Position numbers and translations under genes: made by a program. From NCBI RefSeq assembly GCF_018320785.1, contig NC_054876.1:22280212-22344211 (forward strand): a stretch of DNA of 64,000 nucleotides. Reading direction: 5' to 3'. The DNA comes from Cheilinus undulatus (taxonomy: Eukaryota > Chordata > Actinopteri > Labriformes > Labridae). Shown here one piece after another: positions 12,786 through 25,000 of the stretch. The notes below the pieces were generated by a model. It had not been told where the DNA came from. It saw only the letters and a list, made by a program, of their open reading frames with translations, and did not search any database. Numbering within the stretch: position 1 is the stretch's first letter; each line of letters opens with the position of its first letter.

Positions 12786-14763
12786 CATAAATCACAACTG
12801 GGGAGGGCTTATTTCTGGAATTTTCAGGGACCTAGTCTATTCTGTGAGCAGGCCTGATAATTGGTTGAATCAAAAAGTACAAAAACTTAATGGTCTCCCA
12901 CCACATTTAAACCAATGAGAAATAAACTGTTTCTTTCTTTGGGGGTATGACAAAGCTCACGCCAGTGTCTTACAACACTATAGTTTTTGTCTGCAGCAGA
13001 ATATCAACAATTCTGACCCACAGGGTTAGCTTCAAGGTGTTTCCCATCTCTGAGCTGTAGATTTTTGAAAAAACAAACAAACAAACAAAAAACACCAACA
13101 ATTTTTTTTTATGTGCATGAAAAACCTTGGTCATTTTTCAGTTCTTTTCCCTTTAGGGGTTCCTTAGCTGTCTAAAGCTGTAGTGGACTTGCTAAGTTTT
13201 GTTTAAAAAAAAAGTTAAACCACAAAAACCTCTAAAATTTCAGTCATTTTTTAAAAACTATTGTGCACACAGCAGTACAAAGACGCATCAAAGGCTCAAT
13301 AATTGCCATTGTTTAATGGTCACAGTTGAAGCACATGATAAAAAAAGACTATTTACACTGATTTTTAAAATAAAACAAAATAGAAATCAGGCTTTGACAA
13401 CACACACACACACGCATACCCAATAGCTGCTACAACCTACGCATGCTCCCCAAAGTAGCAACCACACATACAAAAGCCACATTAAAAAGAAAAAGGGAGT
13501 AAAGTGCATGTATGACAGACCTCCCTGTACAGACATTTCTGATAGACTGCAGAGAAGCTCTACTTGCCAGTCACAGGCACACTCCTTAAAAATGTGTACA
13601 AAAAGAGATAATTAAAATAAATGTAAAAAAAAAAGTGTACACCCACATTGAAAAGTTGTTACTCACTCACACACAGACATAAACCAGATATAAAACATGT
13701 ACAGCTCTTAAAATTTCAACACTCACAACATAGACCTTTACATCTCAAAGAAAAAGCAGAACACTCACAAATATACACTCCCAATGCCCGAACCCCACAC
13801 AGAAAGACATACAGACAATGTCCAGTTTGAGTGGCATAAGAACTGAGAGGATGGAGAGGAGAGATGATGAATCACTTCAGTTGACGACAGTGACACTGAA
13901 ATTGTTTCTGACTGACATTCCAGGAATCCAGAGTTTGACTTTTGTGCAGGTCAGATTTGGTTCAGACATACTGAGGTATTGTGTAGTCAAAACAAACATT
14001 GCAAAAACACAGCAGGCCTCTTCTCTCTGTTTTTAATGGACTTCTGTACAGCTATGCAACTAGTATTCCTATCAGCATCCCTCCCTATGGATACAGGGAG
14101 TGGCTCTGCTTTAACTTACCTCTCTTGTGTTTAGTTTGACTTGTGCTAGCACAACCAATGAATATAACCAGTCCAAGATGATGCTTTTCTACTAAAAGAA
14201 TCCAGCTTAATCTTGCATGTACATTTTGAGTTGTCTGCTCAGATTGTACCAGAAGAAAAGCTCTACCATTTTCTTGTAAGCTCTCCAGCACAACAAGGTT
14301 CTGATGATGAGACATGAAAAGAAAAAAAGAGGACAACAGGCTACATTCCACCTAAGATCAGGTCGGAAAATTCAACCAACCAACAGAGATCAAGTAAATT
14401 TATATCAAGTTGATAATGGAGAAACCAGCCATGTTTCAAGGAGTGAATATGTGCAGGCTCAGGCTGTCAGCATCTAAAACAGGTTACCTGTTCTCATTGG
14501 AATGATTGCTTTTGCTGCTTTCTGAAAATGTTCATTTTACTGAACTAAACCATCATAGCCTCATCACTGTTCATTCACTGAGACTTGTATCATATCACAG
14601 ATCTGCAGGAGGGAAATAGACATAGAAACAACTTAACAAATCCTTTAAGGCAAGAGGCATTGGTTTGTTGCGCTGAATAAATCCAACATATGCATTTGAT
14701 TTCTGTTTCTCACAAGTGCGCACAATCTCTCTCTCTCTCTCTCAGACATTCACACAGTGAGGG

Positions 14764-16062
14764 TTACATGGTGTGGTAAAGGGTGCTAACAGTTCTTTTC
14801 TTAAGCCTCCTCAGAGGGTGAGTCCTTCCATACTGCTGCCTTGATGCCATTAATGATAGTGTGGGTGAATGCAGACAGTCTTGGCCAGAGTTAGGGAGCC
14901 CCTGTGGATGTGATGGTGGAGGTTGTGCAGGTGGAGAGGTTTCCTGAACCTTTACAAGCATCTCTGGACCAATAACCAGGACTTCTGACTGCTGGTGGGC
15001 TAAGGAGGGAGAATTGTGGACCCGCTGTTTCTTGGACTCATCACTGACGGTGTGCGTTGGAGGTTCTGTTGTGGACAGAGCTGCAGAGGAGCGGCTGAGC
15101 TCACTCAGGTCGTTGGCGAGCAGCTCCAAACAGCCCAGTTTAGCCAAAGAGGCAGAGCGCTTCATCAGAGATGGAGGGGTCAGTCCAGCCTGACGAATCC
15201 TAGCTTCAACCTCTCTGACCCTCTTCTGGACTCTGCCTCCACCTCGCTTCTGATTTGATGCAGTACTGAGGCCAAAAACTTGGTCCACGTGGCAGACTCC
15301 TCCCATGCTCACCTGCTGCAGGAAGGCACCCAGCTCGCACAACGTCTCCCACGTCTCCCTCATGATGATGTCACTCTGAGGTTCTGAGGAGCACTCCCAG
15401 TCGGTGTCTGACTCGAGCTCTGTCACGCCCTCCAAACACAGAAAGTTCACAGAGGCGAAGGGAGAGTGGGCAGAGCGGTGGAAAGAGGAAGAGGTAGAGA
15501 ACTTTCTAGTTTCAGCAGGCTGCTGTTTTTGTCCTTTAGTGCTTCTGTGAATATTTCCTAAAGCCCCCAACTCAACTACATCACCACCGTCCCTTTTCCC
15601 TGGCCCATCCATCACATCCTTCTGCTCCTCCTGCACACTATCTACCGAGACCTGCTGGCAAACAGATGCATCCTGGGTAGTAGACATCGATAGAAGAGGG
15701 ATGCTCAGTGGATGTTTGGAAGAGCAGCCAGGGAGAGATGGTGGAGAGGAGGAGAGTGACGGACTCTCATGCTCCTGTTTCATTATCTGCTCAAGCTGTC
15801 TGGTGACACGCCGCACTGACCCCCTCGACCAATCGCTGTAGAGACGAGCAGGCTCCTCCTCTTCTTTGTTTCTTACTTCCTCTTTAACATTCTCAGCTTC
15901 CTTCTTTAATACAACATCTCCGTCCACCATTTCCTGCCTCAGCTTCCTCACTTCCTGGTCTTCGGGGCCCTGAGGCTCTGGTTGGCTGAGAAGGCCTTGA
16001 GGTGAGGTCTCTGTGTTCAGAGCAGGCTTCAATCCTGTGGCCTGCACAGGGGCCGTCATTTC
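14764..16062 (-). CDS. SSH2: SSH2 terminal coding exon 15
   Basis: Enters in phase 0 as [15 protein letters not shown] after a TTTGTAG acceptor. It holds the acidic [18 protein letters not shown] block, [17 protein letters not shown], and the C-terminus [20 protein letters not shown] with final Met and TAA. These are the three blocks conserved with the mammalian SSH2 tail. Confidence 0.94.
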   Translation of the reverse strand, partial: EMTAPVQATGLKPALNTETSPQGLLSQPEPQGPEDQEVRKLRQEMVDGDVVLKKEAENVKEEVRNKEEEEPARLYSDWSRGSVRRVTRQLEQIMKQEHESPSLSSSPPSLPGCSSKHPLSIPLLSMSTTQDASVCQQVSVDSVQEEQKDVMDGPGKRDGGDVVELGALGNIHRSTKGQKQQPAETRKFSTSSSFHRSAHSPFASVNFLCLEGVTELESDTDWECSSEPQSDIIMRETWETLCELGAFLQQVSMGGVCHVDQVFGLSTASNQKRGGGRVQKRVREVEARIRQAGLTPPSLMKRSASLAKLGCLELLANDLSELSRSSAALSTTEPPTHTVSDESKKQRVHNSPSLAHQQSEVLVIGPEMLVKVQETSPPAQPPPSHPQGLPNSGQDCLHSPTLSLMASRQQYGRTHPLRRLKKRTVSTLYHTM

Positions 16063-19000
16063 CTACAAAGAAAGAAAAACTATATGAATGGTTACTCAAA
16101 ATTAAAGCTAAATTAAAGTCTTAGTGAATCCATATAGTAAATCAAAGGCAAATTCAGTTTCAACAGATTGAAGTATGGCAGCCAATCTTTTTGGAGAGTT
16201 CTACATTTATGTCACCAGGTGGCGCCCTGGTACACAAAAACACCAAGCTTTACCATCAGCACTAAGATCAACTAATGTGGGTTTTACATGCATCTAAACA
16301 TAAAAAAATACTATTCTAGCATGCCATCATTTTGCTGATCCATACTGCTTTACATCAGAATCAGAAATGTACAGATGCATCAGTTTAACCCTGGTATCGG
16401 CCCTGTTTACAAACATCAGCCATAGGCTAAACGTTGTAGCATGAACAGATATCAGCTAATGCTTTAAAAGCAAGATCAACCTTTTTAGTCTGGCTTTTAA
16501 CTACATTTTAGATCATCTTAATCTATTTGAGTATTTTAGGTTTTATCTTAATTTTAGAATGATCTTATTTTATTATAATTTACAGAGTTCTCAAGTGTTT
16601 TATTATCTTGTTTTAGCATATTTAAATGAAATACCTTAAAGTGTTTTTATTCTTATTTAAGCACCTTTTATTCTATTTTATTTCATTTGAATATATAACA
16701 CATATTAATATTAATATATAATATAATATCCATATGCCAAAGATTTGCAAGAGTTACTGCAGCTATGTTATATTGTTAAATATTGAACATTCTCAAAAGT
16801 GTAGTTGAACTAAATGAAGTGTGGACTAATTCAGACACTTTTAAAGTTTTTAATTTACCGCCATATGAGTTTTATCAACACTGTCAATTTCTGTGAATTT
16901 GACTTTATTATAGAGGCATGACTTTAACTGGACAACCTGGTGGGAGATTTATTTTCTTGTTGTTTTTGCCAATAAGAAAAGACTATATTTTACTGTGCAA
17001 CTCCTCAGTAGGTACTTAGTAATCAGTACTTCAAGTTAATTTTAAATTGATTTCTACTTGACCCCTCCTTGAGCTGCCACCTAAATGCAGTGTGTCCCAG
17101 TGATCCTAGGAGATAAGTTGTCGGGAGCTTTATGCCCCTGGTAGGGTCTCCCAAGGCAGAAAGGTTCTAGATGAGGGACCAGACAAAGTGCGGCTCTAAA
17201 CCTCACATGGAAGAACAACGTGGACTCAGATTTCCCTCGCCTGGACACGGGTCACCTGGGCCCCCTCCTGGAGCCAGGCCTGGGAGTGGGGCTTGATGGC
17301 GAGTGCCTGGTGGTTGGGCCTACACCCATGGGGCCTGGCCAGGCACAGCCCGATGAGGTAACGTGGGTCCCCTCTACCATGGACTCACCACCTGTAGGAG
17401 GGGGCATAGAGGTTGGGTGCATTGTGAGCTGGGTATCAGCCGAAGGCAGGGACCTTGGCGGTCCGATCCTCGGCTTCAGAAGCTGGCTCTAGGGACGTGG
17501 AATGTCACCTCTCTGGTGGGGAAGGAGCCTGAGCTGGTGTGCAAGGCTGAGAGGTACCAGCTAGATATGGTTGGTCTCACTTCAACACGCAGTTTGGGCT
17601 CTGGAACCAATCTTCTTGAGAGGGGTTGGACTCTCTTCCACTCTGGAGTTGTCCTTGGTGAGAGGCGCTGAGCAGGTTTGGGCATACTGATTGCCCTCTG
17701 GCTCACAGCCTGTACACTGGGGTTTACCCCGGTGGGCGAGAGGGTAACCTCCACCTTCGGGTGGGGGGACGGGTCCTGACTGTTGTTGTGCTTATACACC
17801 AAAAAGCAGCTCAGAGTACCCACCCTTTTGGAGTCGCTGGAGAGGGTGCTGGAGAGCGCTCCTTCTGGGGACTCCCTTGTTCTGCTGGGAGACTTCATTG
17901 CTCACATGGGCAATGACAGTGAGACCTGGAAGTGGGTGATTGGGAGGAACGGCCCCCCTGATCTGAACCAGAGTGGTGTTTTGTTGTTGGACTACTGTTC
18001 TCGTCATGGATTGTCCATAACGGACACCATGTTCAGGTATAAGGGTGTCCACATGTGCACTTGGCACCAGGACACCCTAGGTCGCAGCTCGATGATCAAC
18101 TTTGTAGTTGTATCATCAGACTTGCGGCCACATGTCCTGGATACTTGGGCGTGTATCCCGGCTTTTGCCACCCACGATGAATAAAATGACTATATTGCGA
18201 ATATCCGAGTATAAATTACGTGGAAGTTTTGAGCCGTCAGCGTGCATTTCTCCCTGGAGTTTCGCTTCTCCCATTGTCCCTGAACGTATCTCTCACAGCA
18301 GAGAGCTCACTCTCTCTCTCTCTCTATATATATATATTGGGATATCAATTTTAGGCCATATTGCCCGGCCCTAGCTCTATTTATTTATTTTTTTTACAAT
18401 TGGTGCATCTACATTAAGATTTTTTAAAAATTGCATATTTAATCTCTGTTCCTCTATTACTTTTAACTGCTATTAATCTATTCATCCTGTCCTTCTAAGC
18501 CCTCTTCTGATGTCTGATCCTTACTGTCCTTTGATTTCTTTTATTTATTAGTTTATCCTTAATTTGTCTGTTATCTCTGTTTAGATTTCTACAATCTATT
18601 TATTATCTTTTAATGTGTCTATTCTTTTGTTCATCTTTGTATTTGTATTATTTGTAGCTTTAACTGCTTTTCAATATCTACCTGTTCTATGCATTTTTTC
18701 ATCCATTCTTGTTGACTTTTTTTCCCAATTACATTTGTTCTTGTCTTTCTCTTGAATGTTTTGGACTCTGGCCTGCCTATTGAATTTGGATTCTGTTATT
18801 TCCACAAATTCTTGCCTTTGCTTTGTCTGTCAAAGTAAATTGTTAAACATCTGTTTTTTAAATGTGCAAATGTGAATAGTAACAATCGTTATTAAAGACA
18901 CAACAAAACAAAAATCTGCACAATCTACCTCCAAAGGAGAAAAAAATATCACATTTACATCAAGATACTCTGAAAGGTCTGTGGTTTTGAACATAAAGAA

Positions 19001-22000
19001 TGACATGAAGTGCAGAAGTACAACATTTTCCTTACCTTATTTTTTCCTTCATCTTTCCCCTCACCAGTGGAGACACCCTGAAGCAGTGATTGCTGTTCCT
19101 TTCCACAATTCTTCAGCTGTGGGGTCTGCTGTACAGCAGCACAGTGACTTTTACCATCTTGACTCATTCCTTTGAACTTTTCCCTGGCACTGAAAAAGTT
19201 AATGTGGTCAGCACTGTGTCCGAACAACATCTCACTGTCCTGTGGAATGGCACTGGGGTAGCTGATAAAATCACAGGTGGAGGGGGAATGGGCTGCTGTA
19301 CACATCTGTTGGTCAGAGTCAGATTTTTTGACAGGCACTGGAGCAGACAGACACTGGGGTCCTGTCTGGTGTGTGCTTGGTGCTTGTGTTGCCATGGGCT
19401 CAGGCACTGACACTAGCATGGGTTTTATCACAGGCAGTGAGCAGGACAACATCTGTGCATCCACAGCTGGAGTTGGGGACGGAGCGGGGGAGGGAGGGAG
19501 GTGGTGGAAGGAAGGAGGGGGGTGAGGCTGGCCCACTAAAACACTCTGTGCAACAGTCACCATATCTGTCTTTTGAAGCTCGGGCACTACAGTAGCAGCC
19601 TTTGGCTGAGAGAGAGGAGGCGATGATGGCTGCTCCTCAGAGTCACATGAGCCATTAGAGAGGGGGGGGGATAAGGGTGACACAGATCCAGCTGTCGAGC
19701 AAGGACACGATGATCCTAGCTTGCTGATCTGAACTACAGCAGGGTGACAAGGGGCCTCAAGGCTTGGCGCCGCCACCCCCGCAGGGGCAGAAGAGCTGAG
19801 CTGGTTGCACTGGATCCCAGTATCAGGCTGGCTGGTGGAGTGTGCTGCTTTGACTGTGCTAGTTTGAGTCCCTAGTGACTCCAGCAGTTCTTTCACAGAG
19901 GGAGTGGGCGTGCTGCTGGCCTGGTTATGTGGGTCAGAGTGACCCAGGCTGTGCGGTTGGGCATAAGATTTGGACAGTGGCTCATGGGCCTCGGATAGAT
20001 CACTGTCGGAGTGAGAACGCCACAGTTTGTTGTGCCTCTGCTTGCTGTGGGAGAAGGCGAGAAAGAGGTACAGTTAAAGATTGCTCTTGTTACTTCTACT
20101 CTTCTGGGAAATCAGAGAAATAAACATGTAGATACATTTCCTAAGGTTAACATCCTTAATTGTCCTTTTCACTTATGAATTCAATACATAAAATATGCAA
20201 TCTGCAACTCAGCATCAGTTCTCCACAAACTAGTCTAAGCTACAGCAACAAACTATTTTCAGTGATAAGCTCAATAAAGTACCTGTCAATAAATAACCAA
20301 TACAGTGTATATATTAAGTATTCACCCCATTGGATGTTTTACACTTTTAACGATTTTAAAAATCAATATATCTTTGCTTGTTTGACCATAAAATTTACAA
20401 AAAAACCCTCTTCAATGCAAACTTGAAAACAGATTTCTACAAAGTAATGTCAATTGAATAGAAATATGCAAGGTACAATAATTGATGGCAAAAATAGCGT
20501 GACTGACCTAATTCAACAGAGGTCTAGCCAATTGGTGCTAGTAGTCTAGAGAAAGCCACTGTTAAAGAAAACTTAGGTTAAATCTTGAGTAGAGCTTGCC
20601 AAAAGGCATGTGGGAGCCTCTATGGTCAAGTGGAAGAAAGGTCTTTGGTCTGACGAGATCAAAATGGTGCTTTTGTGCCATCGGACAAGACACTATGTTT
20701 GGATGCTTGTCAGCAGCTGGCCATGGAAGGCTTGCAAAGGTAGAGGGTGAAATAAATGAGGCAAAATATAGGAAAATCCTGGAGGGCAATCTTATGTAAT
20801 CTGCAAATGTATTATGGTAAAGGAGAAGATGTATTACAGTGTTTTTTTTCATATTTTTGTCAAAAAAAAAGGTGAGATCATATTGACCATGATTAATTTA
20901 TAAAATAAAAAGGGGTAAAACATCCAAGGTGGTGAATATGTTTTATAGGCACTGTAAATCTGTGTCCGCACTTCCAAATGAGCTAAACCAACACCCATAG
21001 CTACAGATGCTACTGACTTGAGGAAGAATTTAAAAAATGAATATTAGTTTGGCATATTGATTCACAGACTGTACATAAAAGTAACATATAAAACCTTTAA
21101 ATACCCAATAAAATAACCCTATAAACTCAAGTAGTGTAAAACTGTGTCTATCTTTGCGAGTACCTGGCCAGTAGTATGCCCTGATACTCCTCCAGCTGTC
21201 GCATAAAGGAGGGGTTAGGTTTGGTCACTGTTCGACGCTCCTTGACATAATCAAAAGCTTTTTTCAAGTCCCAGCCATATTCCTTCATGGCGTACGCAAT
21301 CACTGTGGCAGCAGAGCGACTTATACCCATTTTGCAGTGCACCAGGCACTTTGATCCAGCTTTCCTAATATAGATAAGAAGAATCAGGCACACATATTAG
21401 ACTTTTTTCAGGCATATATTCAGGAAAGGAAGAAGAAAGGCTTTGCAGAAAGACATAACTCACTTGGCTCTAGATATAAACTTGTATGTGTCATTCCAAT
21501 ATGCCAGCAAGTCTGTGGCCTCCTCGTCGTAAACACGGATGTTGTGGTACTCAAACACACCAGGGAAGAAGTTATCAATCTCCCTGGTTACATTCAGGAT
21601 GTACTGAACCCTGAAAGAGAGTTAGGCATGAACAAGAGGAATTAAAATAACATGAGAGAGATGACTGCATGTGAAATTGTGACACAGTATGTTCTGAAAA
21701 CAGACGGAATCTTTGTAAGGGTCATATCATGTAGTAACGTTTTTTTTATTGACTTTAGTACATCTTGTTTAATAAAGTGTCTTTTGTTGTTTTAGCCTCC
21801 CTACTTACCCGCTCTTCTGCAACTCTTCCAAATTGGATGCATTCCACTCAGATCCCTGAAGGAAACAAAAGCAATCCTCAGACTAGTTCGAAGCCTTCAG
21901 CTGAGCTTTTCATAATGCTTAAATCCCTTAGCAAGGCTGTCTTGACATCCAAAGAACACTCAAAACCAAACAAGAACAAAGTAGCTTAAAATTTGATAGA

Positions 22001-25000
22001 ATTACACAAGACTATCTCATATTTTGTCAGTTCCCAGACATGTATAAAGCCGTTTTAATGCATTTCACCCTGAGATGAAGATAAATTATTCACAACTAAG
22101 AACTGAGACATTTTCTATTTTTGTTCAGTGTATGTTCACTTTTAAAAATGTGTGATCTAGTTTTCTTATCCTGTTAAGGACAGCTGCAGTGTACTGGGAC
22201 AACCTACCAAGAAAACATGATCAAAGATCTCTGTAGGGCTGTCCATCTGGCCCAGGATGACAATCATCTCATTGTCGATGAACTCCTTAAACTCCCGCAA
22301 GTTGCATGTCATGTTCATTTCTAGTTCTGTTCGGATCTGAGGAAAATACAATCACAGAGACAAAATATTTAGTAACAAATTTAAAATCCTAACTGTGGGT
22401 ATTGTATTAGTTTTAAGTTAAAGAATAGTGGCTAAAGATTTCAAACATGGACCAAATTTTCAGATTCTGGAGCCATGACTCACCTCTTTGCAGGTCACAT
22501 TCTCGAGGTCTTTCTGCATCATGATCTCCCTCAAACTGGATTTGATCTGCCGCTCAGTCAGCTCTCTCTCTGTGGGTCTGCAGAAACATCATGGCATTTC
22601 ATCAGAATAAAGGAACTGAGTGCAAGTGCTCTGTATATGAAGTGTCCCTGCAATCTTGACACTTGAATCAATTTCTGTTTTTCAAAACTTAATTTTTAAT
22701 ACCCTTAAAACAAGACTTGAATACTAATAATATTTAAAAAACAATAAAATGGCAAAAAAGTTCAAATCTGTCTGAAAGCTTACATGTCAGAGAAGAGCAC
22801 TGGCGAATCGGCACGGTGTGACTGCACATCCTGCATGGCGTTCCACTCATTGATGCGTACCTGGTCGGAGGAGACTCTGCTCTGATAGTAGCTGACCCAG
22901 GTGAGGAACAAGCTGCCTGGGAAGTAGTTGTGACAACGAGCTACCTCACATGCTTTATGAAGTGACTGCAAGGCTGACCTGCAAGAGAGTACAGTGAGGA
23001 TAAAAATGAGATTTGAGAGCCAGGAGATGAAGGGGAAATCATGACGAAAATAGTTTTGAACAAATGGCTTTAAATAGATGAACACTTGGAAATAATAAAA
23101 AGGCAGATACACTGCAGATATCCACTTCTACTGAGTAGTATGAGAAATGGACAGTGACTAACCACATGGCCTGTACAGAGACAGGCTTGAAGATGTGTAC
23201 TCTGTAATCAGTGGACACACTAAAACCCCTGGAAGTAAGAACAGAAGAGCAGAGATGTAATGAAGATAGACAGACATCTGATCATAATGTTTTTTAGCTC
23301 TGTGATTGATTGTTACCCATCTCCGTCCAGGTGTATCAACGTGTCGCTCCATAAGGGTAAAACCAGCCCTATAGAACAGGAGCTAAAAGGGAAAGATTTG
23401 ACTAATTTATGCATGTTAACAACAACAGGGAGACAAAATGGTAGATTGTGTGTGACTATCTCACCTATCTATAGGACTGAAATCCATTCCCAACACCACG
23501 CTCTCCTCTGTGTCCTGACGTCCATTGGTTGACACCACCACCATGTACCGTGTGACCTGAGGGTGGACACTCTCCAAACGAACCGCCTGATGCAGGAAAA
23601 ACACAGATTTAGTCCTGAAAGTGTACTGACAGTCTAAAGTCTGTGTGTGTTAAAAGATGTACACACCAGTTTGATGTTGTCCTCTGGTCTGAGGAGAGTA
23701 AACATGGTTTGTAGATGCTGCTGGATGTCTCCTAGTAGGGAGAGGGTGATAAAACACAGTTTTGAACAGATTTAAGAGCCTGTTTTACAAAACTGACTGA
23801 TGGATTAACAGTCTGTTGTTTGTGAGCCTCACCTGCATGTTTGCTGCGCAGCTGGGAGAAGCGAGAGGCAGAAGATGTGGAGGAGCCATTTCCTCGAGGT
23901 AGGAAGAGAGCCGCTCCTTTCACTGTCAGGAAACTTTCGCTGATGCTGGACAGAGAGAGACATGAGAGAGAGAAAAAGTGAGCAATGAAAGCCAGTGAAA
24001 GTCATTTTATGATCAATATCGTATTGAGACGTATGGAAGATAAAAAAAAAAGCCCATCAAGTTCCTTATATTTTAATGAGATCGCTCTAAAAAGCAACAA
24101 TGAAAAAACAGAGAAACAAACAGAGAAACAAACAGAGAAACAAAGAGAGAGCGAGAAGAACGACCACCAAAACACAGCCAACATAAATGTGCTGTTTAGA
24201 TATAGAGGGGGACACTGAAAGCATGTTTTGGTAATCAAAAACAAAGAAAAAATATTGTAAAACAATAATACAATAAAATATTGAAATAAAATATTAAATA
24301 AAAGAACAAAATAATTAACAATATAATACCTACATAATAAAAATAACAAAATAATACATAATATAAAATATAAATTATGAATAATGTATAAATGATAAAC
24401 AATATATTATAAGAAAATAATAAGTAAACAAAAACATCTAAACACAGACAATAATATCGGATGCCCAGGACAAATAAAGTGCCACATTTGGAGTTTTCCA
24501 GATGTAATCATATAGTTTGTTTATCAAAAAGGATGCCAGGCCAAATGTTTGGTGCAAAGATTGTGTACAGTAAGAACCACTACCAGTAATATGCTTTCTG
24601 ACCATGAGATAATCCCTTTGAAATGTTGGCATTTGGCCCGTGTGGATTTGACTTAGAACTGACCTTGTTTTTCTAATTTCTTCCCAGAGAAAATATTGAG
24701 ATATATTGTGAATTACCCTTAAGCTAAAAAAACATCAAAATATGATTTTTGGTCCATATCACCCAGCCCTATCTTAGACTTCTTATTTTGTTGCTGTGGT
24801 GCTGAAATCAAAATCAAAATCATTAAGATTCTCACTAAAATCATGTTAAAGTTTAAAAACTGGGAACTGTGATAACCTGAGTCCTCACTCTCAGGCAGGA
24901 GTGTTGTTCTTCCTAAGAATGAAAACATCTACTGATGTACAGAGTATGTGGGAATTATTCATCTATGAGGTAAATGAGTTTCAATATTGCTGATTCAGTC

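Larger units (their letters stand above)
10960..12870 (+). mobile_element. GGCAAAAATTGG-type repeat element, copy A, interrupted
   Basis: The flanking words GCCAGACTTCATAGC, CAGGATACCAGA and AACAACTTTAAAGG, then an array of loosely repeated AAGTGGCAAAAAT units, match the copies at 25.7-26.5 kb and 37.7-38.0 kb. The 3' end (CTGGGGAGGGC then TTTTCAGGGACCTAGTC) appears only at 12.80-12.85 kb, after an L2-type LINE. Another LINE-type 3' tail sits at 11.34-11.51 kb. The element was therefore cut by later insertions. Confidence 0.6.
10641..14763. other. CORO6-SSH2 intergenic region and SSH2 3' end
   Basis: The space between the CORO6 promoter side and the SSH2 stop codon. The first 2.2 kb is a nest of mobile elements. 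From about 12.9 kb to 14.76 kb lies low-complexity sequence that probably includes the SSH2 3'UTR on the minus strand. Its poly(A) site could not be fixed; reversed ATTAAA words occur near 13313 and 14030. Confidence 0.45.
16063..19035 (-). other. SSH2 intron 14 with two mobile elements
   Basis: Holds a LINE endonuclease fragment (17.1-18.15 kb) and a deletion copy of an hAT-like element (18.15-18.37 kb). The parts at 16.1-17.1 kb and 18.4-19.0 kb are AT-rich with nothing recognisable. Confidence 0.6.
21365..23832 (-). other. SSH2 introns 3-12, compact cluster
   Basis: Ten short introns of roughly 75-510 bases separate exons 3 to 13, in contrast to the large introns at either end of the gene. 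The gaps show no repeats or other features. Confidence 0.6.

Noticed and set aside
17220-17492. Open frame starting [15 protein letters not shown] that looks like a gene
   Set aside because: It is the 5' part of the LINE fragment that continues with the endonuclease domain in another frame.
19371-19595. Plus-strand frames over SSH2 exon 14
   Set aside because: Shadows of the Ser/Pro/Gln-rich SSH2 tail, with no independent start or motif.
24105-24150. CRISPR-like short direct repeats
   Set aside because: Contiguous 12-base units without spacers in a vertebrate intron; a simple minisatellite.
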